Shown piece by piece: positions 43,040 to 51,499 of a DNA stretch of 64,000 bases. Both the position numbers and the translations under genes were made by a program. The stretch lies in assembly GCF_001877035.1 (NCBI RefSeq), contig NZ_CP015756.1:1789001-1853000 (forward strand). The letters are read 5' to 3'. The notes beneath the pieces are model-generated. The model was not told the origin of the DNA, did not search any database, and saw only the letters and a list, made by a program, of their open reading frames with translations. How positions within the stretch are numbered: position 1 is the first letter of the stretch; every line of letters starts with the position of its first letter. This stretch comes from Clostridium estertheticum subsp. estertheticum. GTDB taxonomy: Bacteria > Bacillota > Clostridia > Clostridiales > Clostridiaceae.

Positions 43040-43780
43040 ATGTTAGACATTAGAAAATTGAATCATGTCTATTATAGTCAAAATCTTTTAAATACTTTCC
43101 ATAAATGTCCTCTTAAATTTAAAATAAAATATTTAGATAATATTAGATGGAAAAAAGATTCAATAGATGATGAGGATTATTATAAGAATATGAACATGGG
43201 ACTGGATTTTCATCTCATAGCCCAAAGATATTTTTCAAATATTCCTTTGGTTATAAATGAGAGTAATACTGAATTACTCCACTTTACAAAGTCGCTTCAA
43301 GAAAAATTCACTATTATAGATGAAAATATATATTTGCCAGAGTATGAAATTAAAATGAGAAAAGATAATATTAGGATTCAAGCAAAGTATGATTTAATAA
43401 TTATTAAGCCAAATAATAAAATAGAAATATGGGACTGGAAGACAGAAAACAGAAAACTTGATTATAGTGAAGTAAGCAAAAGAATGCAAGCTATTGTTTA
43501 TATGTATATAGTAGGAGAAAGGTCATTAGAAATATTTGATAGAGAGATACCATTTGAAAATATAAGTATGAGTTTTTGGCAACCTCAGTTTAAAGAGAAT
43601 GTCATCACTATTAATTATTCAAAGAGTAAGCATAAAATATATGAAGAAAAAATTATAGAGATAATACGTCGGCTTACTAATTATGATTTTACTTTAGATT
43701 TCAATATTGAATTGTATAGAAAGAAATGCAGGTATTGTGAATTCGCAGGGGATACCCAGGTATGTGATGCTTTTATTTAG
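43040..43780 (+). CDS. Stand-alone RecB/Cas4-type PD-(D/E)XK nuclease with Fe-S cysteines
   Basis: The 246-residue protein has all marks of the RecB/AddB/Cas4 nuclease group: His58 (GLDFHLIAQR), Asp118 (AKYDLIII), Asp132-x-Lys134 (EIWDWKTEN) and Gln150-x3-Tyr154 (MQAIVYMY). Cys23 (FHKCPLKF) with Cys230, Cys233 and Cys242 (CRYC…VC) have the one-plus-three layout of the 4Fe-4S cluster in AddB and Cas4; the last spacing is x8 rather than the usual x5. It follows the helicase gene without a gap. It should cut DNA fed by the helicase pair. In AddAB this domain is fused to AddB. Confidence 0.88.
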   Translation: MLDIRKLNHVYYSQNLLNTFHKCPLKFKIKYLDNIRWKKDSIDDEDYYKNMNMGLDFHLIAQRYFSNIPLVINESNTELLHFTKSLQEKFTIIDENIYLPEYEIKMRKDNIRIQAKYDLIIIKPNNKIEIWDWKTENRKLDYSEVSKRMQAIVYMYIVGERSLEIFDREIPFENISMSFWQPQFKENVITINYSKSKHKIYEEKIIEIIRRLTNYDFTLDFNIELYRKKCRYCEFAGDTQVCDAFI

Positions 43781-43951
43781 TGCTTCATAAATGTGGATGA
43801 GTAAGTATGAAATATTAAAATAGAGTCAAATATATTGTTAAGTGGATTAAAGAAACTTTGTAACATTTTATAATATAAAGATTTTAGTGTATTATCTTAT
43901 AATATATATAATATTATTATTAAATTTAAGAAAAAGAAATGGAGATACGAT

Positions 43952-45907
43952 TTGAAAGGTAAATGTTATTACTGCAACGAGAAATTATCAGAAAGAACCG
44001 TTAAAAAACATGTTAAAGGCTGTAAAGTTAGGAAAGAAAAGATAGGAAAGTCTATCGCGAGTTCTAAAAAAACTAAGGGTCAATATATTTTGTCTATACT
44101 TCCACAGTATGGATCAAAAGAATATAGTTTGTATATAGCTATAGATATAGATTTAACTTTAAAGAATCTGGATAGTTTTTTAAGAGATATTTGGTTAGAA
44201 TGTTGTGGACACTTAAGTAGTTTTATTATTGATGACATAAACTATGACTCTTCAATAGAGGATGAATTTGAACTTTTTCCTCAAACCGAAACAATGGATT
44301 TTAAATTAAGACAGGTAATTTCTGTAGGTGATAAATTTAAATATGACTATGATTTTGGTTCTACGACTGCATTAAAACTTGAAGTTATAGATGAGTATGT
44401 GGTAGGGGAGAATTATAGTCAAATAGAAATATTATCTAGAAATGATGAAATACAAAATTTTTGTGCAAATTGTAATCAAAAGGCAAAGTATTTTGATTAT
44501 GAAGAAGAAAAGTATTATTGTGGGGATTGTATAGATGAAGACGGTGATATGGTAGATGAATTTGAATATACCAATTCTCCTAGAGATGGAGTTTGTGGAT
44601 ATGTAGGAGACAGAGATACAGAAAAGCAGTACTTGCCAGGAAATAAATTTAAGATTAAGAAAACTAAAACAAAAGGTCGAAAGGATATAGTCCCATTTAT
44701 AGAGAATGATGAATTGGAAATAGATGATTTTAAAGGGGACTTTGCATCTTTTTTAGATATTGCAATGGATGATATGAATTCAGAAGTTGGGTATAAAGCA
44801 AAAAAATTATTAAATAGATTAAAAAGAGGGCAGTTTACACATGATTTAAGAAAATTATTAGAATGTGAGATAAAAGATGAATTATTAAAAACAACATCTA
44901 TGCTAAATATTACGAGGGTATCTAAGTTTAATAAAGGCCAACTAATAGAAAAACTTTTAGAGGTATATGAAGAGAAGATAACAAAGGCACTATATTTAAT
45001 TGATAGTGAAAGATATGAATTTTTAAAAAGGATAATGGAAAATCAGGGACATATATCTTTTGAAGATGATAAGTTCACATCAAATCCAGAATATTTTTTA
45101 GAATGTGGATTTGTTTTTGCAACGATGAGAGAAGACGGTATATATTTAATAATGCCAAATGAAACAATAAATGCTATAAAATCCATAGATAATGTAGAGT
45201 ATAGAAAAATATTAGCTAAAAACACAGAAATAATAAAGTTGATGTGTGGAATGACCTATAACTATGGGGTACTATTTATGGGTGATTTTATAAAGATGCT
45301 TAATAATTATATTGACTATTCTTTAGATGAAACTGATATTTACGCAGTAGTTGTAAGTGGTGCAGATTATTGTGATGGGTATATGCTGCAAGGGAATATA
45401 GCTAGTAGTATAATGGTTCCTCTAGAAGAAGCTATAAATATTATTAATACAAGAGATAATATTTCAAGCGATAGGGATTTCTGTATTATAAAAAAGGCTG
45501 AGCTACTTGAAGCTGCTAGTGAGGAATATTTAATTGAAAATAAAATAGGTATGAGATTAAAAAAATATTTGGAGAATAATTGGGAAATAGAAGAAACACA
45601 AATTGAAATGATTATAATTAATTTATATGATGATATTCAAGAAAATGAAAGAGAAGAGGTATTAGATAACATTATAGGCGCATTGGGAGATATAAGTGAA
45701 AATGATCTTCAAAAACTTTTAGTAGAAATAAATAGTTTTATAAATAACACTAGACTTTGGAGACTAAAAGGATATACTTTTAATGAATTAAATTCAGAAG
45801 ATAATAATAATTCTACTCCGAAGATAGGAAGAAATGATCTTTGTATTTGTGGAAGCGGTAAAAAATATAAAAAATGTTGTGGATCTAAGGTTATTCAGTT
45901 ATTTTAA
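43952..45907 (+). CDS. Large zinc-finger / pRiA4b-like / SEC-C protein
   Basis: The 651-residue protein starts at TTG 43952 six bases after GGAGAT. In order I see an N-terminal C2HC-like finger (CYYCNEKLSERTVKKHVKGC), a pRiA4b ORF-3-like domain (~43-165; ILPQYGSKEYSLYIAIDIDL, FKYDYDFGSTTALKLEV), a zinc ribbon (CANCNQKAKYF…YYCGDC), a long helical region including a Rho-N/SAP-like VSKFNKGQLIEKLLEVY, and a C-terminal SEC-C motif (NDLCICGSGKKYKKCCG). Its biochemical role is unknown; pRiA4b-like domains occur on plasmids and mobile islands. It lies 171 bases after the nuclease gene and may belong to the same system. Confidence 0.75.
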   Translation: MKGKCYYCNEKLSERTVKKHVKGCKVRKEKIGKSIASSKKTKGQYILSILPQYGSKEYSLYIAIDIDLTLKNLDSFLRDIWLECCGHLSSFIIDDINYDSSIEDEFELFPQTETMDFKLRQVISVGDKFKYDYDFGSTTALKLEVIDEYVVGENYSQIEILSRNDEIQNFCANCNQKAKYFDYEEEKYYCGDCIDEDGDMVDEFEYTNSPRDGVCGYVGDRDTEKQYLPGNKFKIKKTKTKGRKDIVPFIENDELEIDDFKGDFASFLDIAMDDMNSEVGYKAKKLLNRLKRGQFTHDLRKLLECEIKDELLKTTSMLNITRVSKFNKGQLIEKLLEVYEEKITKALYLIDSERYEFLKRIMENQGHISFEDDKFTSNPEYFLECGFVFATMREDGIYLIMPNETINAIKSIDNVEYRKILAKNTEIIKLMCGMTYNYGVLFMGDFIKMLNNYIDYSLDETDIYAVVVSGADYCDGYMLQGNIASSIMVPLEEAINIINTRDNISSDRDFCIIKKAELLEAASEEYLIENKIGMRLKKYLENNWEIEETQIEMIIINLYDDIQENEREEVLDNIIGALGDISENDLQKLLVEINSFINNTRLWRLKGYTFNELNSEDNNNSTPKIGRNDLCICGSGKKYKKCCGSKVIQLF

Positions 45908-45990
45908 TAATCTTTCACTATGGCAAGGATGTATTTGTTAGAAAAGGTCTAGGTAATCTAAGGGTTACTTAAGCATATGTAGACGTTTTT

Positions 45991-46032
45991 AGAGTTAGAG
46001 GATAAGTATTTATCTTCTAGCTCTATTTTTCT
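45991..46032 (+). terminator. Terminator after the helicase-nuclease block
   Basis: AGAGTTAGAGGATAA pairs with TTTATCTTCTAGCTCT (some G-T/mismatch), followed by ATTTTTC. The rest of 45908-46299 shows no open frame or structure I can name. Confidence 0.65.
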
Positions 46033-46299
46033 AAGTTAATATATTATGGGTGGACACTTTAATTTCCAGTATTAACAATTCATCTTAATTAGTGATAATT
46101 ATAAAGAATTTATTAAGTTTAATAAAAAGGTAGAATATCCATATATAATATAAATTGGAATAACAATAATATTGAAATGTCATCTAAGCATTACGCGGAT
46201 CTAAAGTAGATATTAAAATCGATTAAAGGAATTAGAGTAGGTGAGACGGAATATAGTTAAGTATGAAGTGAAAAGTAATTGATGAGGAGGGGAAATAAA

Positions 46300-47010
46300 A
46301 TGAAATTATTAATTGAAAATTTAGAAAAAAGTTATGGAGAGAAACAGGTGCTTAAAAAGGCATCCTTTACTTTTGAAAAAGGGAAGATATATGGACTATT
46401 AGGACGAAATGGAGCAGGAAAAACAACTCTTTTTAATTGCATTAGTGGGGAAACTAAATATGAAAGTGGTAGTGTTAGTATTATCTGTGAGGGACAAGCA
46501 GCAAAGGAGATAGATTATAGAAAGGTAGGGTATGTTTTTTCAGATCCCGTGATACCAGAGTTTTTAACTGGATATGAATTTTTAAAATTTTATATTGATA
46601 TTAATAAGGACAAAATTGAAAATTTGCTTACAATAGATGAATATTTCGATATTATAAAGATTAAGAATGAAGACAGATATCGGTTGATGAAGGGATATTC
46701 ACATGGAATGAAAAACAAAATGCAGATGGTTTGTCTATTAATAACTCAACCACCCGTAATTTTACTAGATGAACCTTTGACTTCTTTTGATGTAGTGGTG
46801 GCCCTGGAAATTAAGAATTTATTAAAAAAAATGAAAAGTGAGCATATTATTATTTTTTCTACTCATATTCTTCAATTAGCTACAGATTTATGCGATGAAA
46901 TATTAGTTCTAAATAATTGCATTTTAGAAGAAGTGGATAGTGAGATTCTAAAAAGTGCTGAATTTGAAGAGAAGATTATGGAGATTTTGAAGGAGGGGGG
47001 GAATGATTAG
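46300..47010 (+). CDS. ABC transporter ATP-binding protein
   Basis: About 236 residues from ATG 46300, after GAGGAGGGG. It has Walker A GRNGAGKTT, a signature region KGYSHGMKNKMQMV that departs from LSGGQ (YSHGM), Walker B PVILLDEPLTSFDV and the switch IIFSTHILQ. It resembles ATPases paired with large ABC-2-like permeases of unknown substrate. Its stop overlaps the permease start. Confidence 0.85.
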   Translation: MKLLIENLEKSYGEKQVLKKASFTFEKGKIYGLLGRNGAGKTTLFNCISGETKYESGSVSIICEGQAAKEIDYRKVGYVFSDPVIPEFLTGYEFLKFYIDINKDKIENLLTIDEYFDIIKIKNEDRYRLMKGYSHGMKNKMQMVCLLITQPPVILLDEPLTSFDVVVALEIKNLLKKMKSEHIIIFSTHILQLATDLCDEILVLNNCILEEVDSEILKSAEFEEKIMEILKEGGND

Positions 47011-48610
47011 TACATTTATTAATAGTTTTAAGGTATCTTTTGCAGAGCAAGCTAATACTTTTATTTATTTTCTTAAAAGGATACCTCTTCTGGGAAAAAA
47101 AATTCCTGATAATTTATATGAAAAAACTCACGCTAAACTAATTATAGGGGTAATACGTGAAATTTTAGGAGTATTCGGAGGATTCATTGGGAAAACCATA
47201 TATTTAGGTATAATGATTATTTTGCCTTCCTATTTAATCACGAAAGATATAACAAAGATGCAACCTATTTTCATACATATACTTTTCTTTTTAAGTTTAG
47301 TTTTAGGACCAATTATAAAAAGTATAATTTTTGATGAAGACAATAAAGATGCATTTAACATGATAACCTTAATGAAGGCTGATGCGAGAGAATACTATTT
47401 GTCAAAGATAGTATATAGAAATATAACAGATTTTATATACTTTGTAATTCCAGTAATCATTATAGGCTTAATAATAGGATTTTCGCCACTAAAAGCTATA
47501 GTGCTAGTTGCGGAAATAACAGCTTTGAAATTAATTGGCGAAGGTTTACAGCTCAATATATATGATAAGAAAGAAGTTTTGATTAAAAAGAAAGCAATAT
47601 TTATATCCGTAGTAGTAATTGGCGGGCTTTTTCTTGCTTATGCATTACCATGTTTTGGACATGCAATTAATTTTAGTCCAATATTATTTAATGTTTATGT
47701 TGTAATTATTCTATTAGGACTAGGAGTAGTATCATTTATATACCTATGGAAATATATAAAATATACGCTAATTGCAAAAGCTTTATTAACTAAGGATAAA
47801 TTATTTAATGTAGAAGCTATTAGAAAGGGCGCTACTTTTTCAACAGTAAAATTGGATGAAAAGAGAATGAGCAAGGAAGAATTAAATACAAAAAAATATG
47901 ACAAAAAGAAAGGATATGAATATTTAAATTCATTATTTTTTCTTCGTTTTAGAAGAATAATGGTTAAACCTATAAAGCAAAGAGTTGTATTCATATGTAT
48001 TATATTTTTAATTGGATTGTATTTGGTATTTTTTATGCCAAATAAAAGGACAATGCTAGTGACTGAAATTAAAAAAAGTATCCCAATATTAATATTTATA
48101 ATGTACACCATGTCAACGGGGGAAAGAATTTGTAAGGCCATGTTTTATAATTGTGATGTTAGTTTATTAAGATATGGTTATTACCGAGAGGGTAGTGTGA
48201 TTTTATCTAATTTTACATCTAGGCTTAAGAGGGTAGTTAGCCTTAATCTGATACCTGCTTTAACTTTATGTGCTGCTATAGTTTGTATTATAGTGGCCAG
48301 TGGATACAGTTACGAGCTTATTAGCATGATGCCATTATTTTTGTGTATACTCTGTTTAGCTTGTTTCTTCTCTATACATCATTTGTTTATGTATTACGTG
48401 TTGCAGCCTTATACAGCAGAGTTAACGGTAAAAAGTCCGTTATTTAAATTCGTAAATATGGTTATGTATCTTGCTTGCTATGCATGTCTTCAAATTCATA
48501 CCCCTCCATATTATTTTACTGCAGGTATTATTATAACAACTCTTGTATATATGGGGATTGCATTGGTTTTAACCTATAGAGTGGCTCCAAGAACTTTTAA
48601 GTTAAAATAG
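47003..48610 (+). CDS. Large ABC transporter permease
   Basis: The 535-residue protein has about twelve hydrophobic segments in two halves separated by a charged linker near residues 275-310 (KGATFSTVKLDEKRMSKEEL). GGAGGGGGG precedes ATG 47003 inside the ATPase gene, so the two are translationally coupled. Each half looks like a six-segment ABC-2 unit, so one chain could serve as the full permease. The substrate is unknown. Confidence 0.75.
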   Translation: MISTFINSFKVSFAEQANTFIYFLKRIPLLGKKIPDNLYEKTHAKLIIGVIREILGVFGGFIGKTIYLGIMIILPSYLITKDITKMQPIFIHILFFLSLVLGPIIKSIIFDEDNKDAFNMITLMKADAREYYLSKIVYRNITDFIYFVIPVIIIGLIIGFSPLKAIVLVAEITALKLIGEGLQLNIYDKKEVLIKKKAIFISVVVIGGLFLAYALPCFGHAINFSPILFNVYVVIILLGLGVVSFIYLWKYIKYTLIAKALLTKDKLFNVEAIRKGATFSTVKLDEKRMSKEELNTKKYDKKKGYEYLNSLFFLRFRRIMVKPIKQRVVFICIIFLIGLYLVFFMPNKRTMLVTEIKKSIPILIFIMYTMSTGERICKAMFYNCDVSLLRYGYYREGSVILSNFTSRLKRVVSLNLIPALTLCAAIVCIIVASGYSYELISMMPLFLCILCLACFFSIHHLFMYYVLQPYTAELTVKSPLFKFVNMVMYLACYACLQIHTPPYYFTAGIIITTLVYMGIALVLTYRVAPRTFKLK

Positions 48611-48712
48611 AGATTCCTATTTCTTCTTCACACTAGTTTAAGACATAAGTTATCACAAAAAATATTGGAATGGTGTTGCATCAGTTAAATCATCTCCTGG
48701 GTCGCTGAAATA

Positions 48713-48820
48713 TTAACAACTTTGGAAGCCGATTTAGACTGCCACCAAAGCAATTTTTTTAGGCTAGACAACTGCCACTTATAGAAGTTGGAAGACTTGA
48801 AGCTTCCAAAATGTTGTTAA
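48713..48820. repeat. MITE-like 108-bp stretch bounded by inverted repeats
   Basis: TTAACAACTTTGGAAGC (48713-48729) is repeated inverted as GCTTCCAAAATGTTGTTAA (48802-48820), identical except for a 2-base insertion. Inside are two GACTGCCAC/AACTGCCAC motifs and a nested TTGGAAG/CTTCCAA hairpin. No coding is visible. It could be a small nonautonomous element or a structured RNA. Confidence 0.4.
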
Positions 48821-48822
48821 AA

Positions 48823-48871
48823 CTAGAAAGGAGCTATCTCATAATAAAATTTTGAGATAGCTCCTTTCTAG
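48823..48871. terminator. Perfect 19-bp hairpin
   Basis: CTAGAAAGGAGCTATCTCA and TGAGATAGCTCCTTTCTAG pair without mismatch around an 11-base A/T loop. There is no proper U-tract on either strand. It may end the ABC permease transcript or protect the end of an adjacent RNA. Downstream to 49260 I see only A/T-rich DNA and a weak ORF. Confidence 0.55.
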
Positions 48872-48900
48872 GATATTTATATAAATTATAAAAATTACAT

Positions 48901-49104
48901 ATGATAAAAAAATATTTTATTTATAATGTGGTATATAATGGGAACTATAGCAATAAATTATATGAATTAGTACGTATATATTTAATATTTATATTGACAG
49001 TTATTGTAATAAATACTATTATTACTCTTATTAAGAGTGATTATTTAAAGGGGGCGACCAAAATAATAATTAAATACATGTCGGAGTTGATTTTGGAACA
49101 GTAA
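48901..49104 (+). CDS. Doubtful 67-codon membrane-type ORF
   Basis: The frame reads MIKKYFIYNVVYNGNYSNKL, then one hydrophobic segment (VRIYLIFILTVIVINTIITL). There is no ribosome binding site, and it lies right behind a structured intergenic stretch. It could be real, decayed or chance; no family is recognised. Confidence 0.2.
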   Translation: MIKKYFIYNVVYNGNYSNKLYELVRIYLIFILTVIVINTIITLIKSDYLKGATKIIIKYMSELILEQ

Positions 49105-49266
49105 TAGGGATGGCTATTAATTTAAAAGATGGGAAGTTGTTACTTCTTCATGTAAAGCATTACAAAATACATTATAATCGATTGTATTCCAAGATAATTT
49201 GTACAAGTTTATTAAAAAAATGAGTTATGCCTCAATTCAAAATATTTTTAAAAGGAGAAAATGGGT

Positions 49267-50412
49267 ATGAAAAAGAATAAGTTTTTACTAATAATCCTTG
49301 CTTTGGCAACAACTATGTCATTTACGGCCTGTGGCAATTCTACTTCAAAAGAATCAGCAAGCACTAAGCAAATCAAAATTGGAGTATCTATTTGGAGTTC
49401 TACAGATGTGCTAGGTAGTCAAAGCAAAAAAATGCTTGATGCCGCAGGTAAAGCACTCAATGTTAAACTGGTATATGTTGATCAGGGTCATGAGTCTGCA
49501 GCTGTTACCGACAGTATTAATACCTTGGCTGCTGCCGGTTGCGATGGTATCATCATCTGCAACTCTGCTGATTCTGAGATGACCTCCGCTATCAACACAT
49601 GTAATGCAGCTCATATCTATTTGGCCCAGTTCTACCGCACCATCAATAAAATCGCTAGTCCCCAAGTATATTCTTTGGCTAAGACGGCTCCATATTATAT
49701 CGGAGCAGTACATGAGGATGAAGTCACTAATGGCTATAATCTTGCTAACATGTTAATCAAAAAGGGTGATCGGCATATTGACTTAGAGGGCTGGGTTGCG
49801 GGAGATGCAACTTTTATTAGTAGATGGCAGGGCTATAAAAAGGCTGTTGCCGAGTGGAACTCAGCTCACGCTAGCGACAAGGTAATTATGTCCGCTCCAC
49901 AGTACGCTGGTACTACAGCCGAGCAAGGAGCCGCCGTTGCCAATTCCTTTATGAACTCCGATTCTAAAATGGACGCTTTAATTGTTGCCGGAGGTGGCGG
50001 TGACCCATTGGTTGGTTCCGTAGGCGCTATAAAGAGTGCTGGTAAGACAGGTAAGATTGATGTTGTCTCTACCGACTTCCTACCTGATCTTGGTACACAG
50101 CTTACTACAGGAGGCATGACTGGTGAGTCTGGCGGTCACTACGCCGATCCTTTGTATGCTTTTATGATGGTCTACAACGCAGCTAAGGGTAACTATAAGA
50201 AACCCGCCAACAGCTTCGATGAGATTGTGAATCCATATATTTATGTTGCCTCAGCAGCAGAATATAATGCCTATGCCAAATACTTCGTAACTGAGCTTCC
50301 ATATAACGAAAAAGAGCTTAAGGCTATGGCGAATGATACCTTACCTAAGCTTAAACAACAAGCAGCTGCTATATCAGTAAAAGATGTTCAGACACGTCAC
50401 AGTGTCAAATAA
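49267..50412 (+). CDS. Sugar-binding lipoprotein of ribose-type ABC importer
   Basis: About 381 residues from ATG 49267 (nine bases after AGGAG; ATG 49261 is too close). It has a lipoprotein signal with lipobox FTAC, then a Peripla_BP_4 fold: KIGVSIWSSTDVLGSQSKKM, DSINTLAAAGCDGIIICNSA, and LIVAGGGGDPLVGSVGAIKSAG with DVVSTDF. It should capture a monosaccharide or related compound outside the cell and deliver it to the two downstream permeases. Codons use far more C and G at third positions than neighbouring genes. Confidence 0.88.
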   Translation: MKKNKFLLIILALATTMSFTACGNSTSKESASTKQIKIGVSIWSSTDVLGSQSKKMLDAAGKALNVKLVYVDQGHESAAVTDSINTLAAAGCDGIIICNSADSEMTSAINTCNAAHIYLAQFYRTINKIASPQVYSLAKTAPYYIGAVHEDEVTNGYNLANMLIKKGDRHIDLEGWVAGDATFISRWQGYKKAVAEWNSAHASDKVIMSAPQYAGTTAEQGAAVANSFMNSDSKMDALIVAGGGGDPLVGSVGAIKSAGKTGKIDVVSTDFLPDLGTQLTTGGMTGESGGHYADPLYAFMMVYNAAKGNYKKPANSFDEIVNPYIYVASAAEYNAYAKYFVTELPYNEKELKAMANDTLPKLKQQAAAISVKDVQTRHSVK

Positions 50413-50519
50413 TACTGCATCATTTTGGCAATATTTTAACTACACGTATTGAGTATAGACAAAATAATATTTCAGGGCCAGCGATATGTCACTGGTCCTG
50501 TTAAAAAGAGGGTGATCAA

Positions 50520-51488
50520 ATGAGTTCAAGAGAAATGACGCAAAAGTTAAAATCAAATAAGTTTATCAGCAATTATTTTGGCACTATTTTGTTGCTGTTA
50601 CTTGTTTTACTTTTCTGGTCTATTTTTAAAATCCTAGCACCTAACAATTTCGGCTCGCCAGCGAAGATGTTATCCTACCTTCAGTCCAGCATTATTTACG
50701 CGGTTGGCGGATGCGGTTTATATTTTATTGTTGTCATGGGTCTGTTTGACTTTAGCATTGGCGCAAACATTGTTTTTTCAGCCGTCTTGGGCTGCTTATT
50801 TGCTCAGAAATTTGGTTATGCGGGGCTTATTATCGCACCTATTATCTGTGGAACGCTTATTGGATTGCTTAACGGCATCGTCTATATTAAACTCCATATA
50901 CCCTCTATAATCGTAACAGTTGGTCTGGCATTGATTTACGAAAGTCTGAGTGTTTTTGCAACTCAGGGTCAGGAACAGATACTGAAATCGTCAAATACTG
51001 CTTTTGGTTCGTATCCTAACAACGTTATCCTGGCTTTGTGCGCATTTTTTATTGCCGCGCTGATTATCAAATACACAAAGATTGGTACATACACAAACGC
51101 AATCGGAGGCAATGAATATGTGGCCAAGAACATGGGTGTCGACGTAAACAAATATAAGGTTATTGCATTTTTGTTATGTGGCTTCTTTGTCGGCATCATG
51201 AGTATTCTAACGATCAGCTATGGTTCATCCATGACTGCTGCGACCAATATGTCATCTATGGGTAGAAACTTTACGCCTCTGATGGGAACATTTTTCGCCC
51301 TAGCGTTCAAAAAATATGGTAGACCAATTACTGCTATTGTAATTGGTGAATTTATTATTTCGTTGATCTTTAACGGATTTGTTGCGATAGGTGCTCCAAG
51401 TACCATTCAAAATGTAGTAACTGGTGCTGCACTTCTTCTCATCGTAATGTTAACGACAAATCATGCTAAAGACATTGTTGTAAAGTGA
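50520..51488 (+). CDS. Ribose-type ABC importer permease 1
   Basis: The 322-residue protein has eight or more hydrophobic segments and the BPD_transp_2 (RbsC/MglC) pattern: FIVVMGLFDFSIGANIVFSAVLG and the coupling loop NAIGGNEYVAKNMGVDVNKYK. It lies about 110 bases after the binding-protein gene. The ATPase gene begins 11 bases after its stop. It forms a heterodimeric channel with the second permease. Confidence 0.88.
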   Translation: MSSREMTQKLKSNKFISNYFGTILLLLLVLLFWSIFKILAPNNFGSPAKMLSYLQSSIIYAVGGCGLYFIVVMGLFDFSIGANIVFSAVLGCLFAQKFGYAGLIIAPIICGTLIGLLNGIVYIKLHIPSIIVTVGLALIYESLSVFATQGQEQILKSSNTAFGSYPNNVILALCAFFIAALIIKYTKIGTYTNAIGGNEYVAKNMGVDVNKYKVIAFLLCGFFVGIMSILTISYGSSMTAATNMSSMGRNFTPLMGTFFALAFKKYGRPITAIVIGEFIISLIFNGFVAIGAPSTIQNVVTGAALLLIVMLTTNHAKDIVVK

Positions 51489-51499
51489 GGTGAATGAAA

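Noticed and set aside
43781-43951. Promoter or small RNA between nuclease and SEC-C protein genes
   Set aside because: The stretch is almost pure A/T with no convincing -35/-10 pair or hairpin; operon continuity cannot be decided from sequence.
47695-48141. Minus-strand ORF of 148 codons inside the large permease
   Set aside because: Antisense of transmembrane-rich A/T DNA, which often stays open by chance; no ribosome binding site.
48610-48820. Insertion-sequence or group II intron remnant
   Set aside because: No transposase or reverse-transcriptase fragment in any frame and no domain V-like sequence; kept only as an inverted-repeat element.
49411-50117. Minus-strand ORFs inside the sugar-binding protein gene
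   Set aside because: They are antisense shadows made longer by the higher G+C of this region; no ribosome binding site and no family resemblance.
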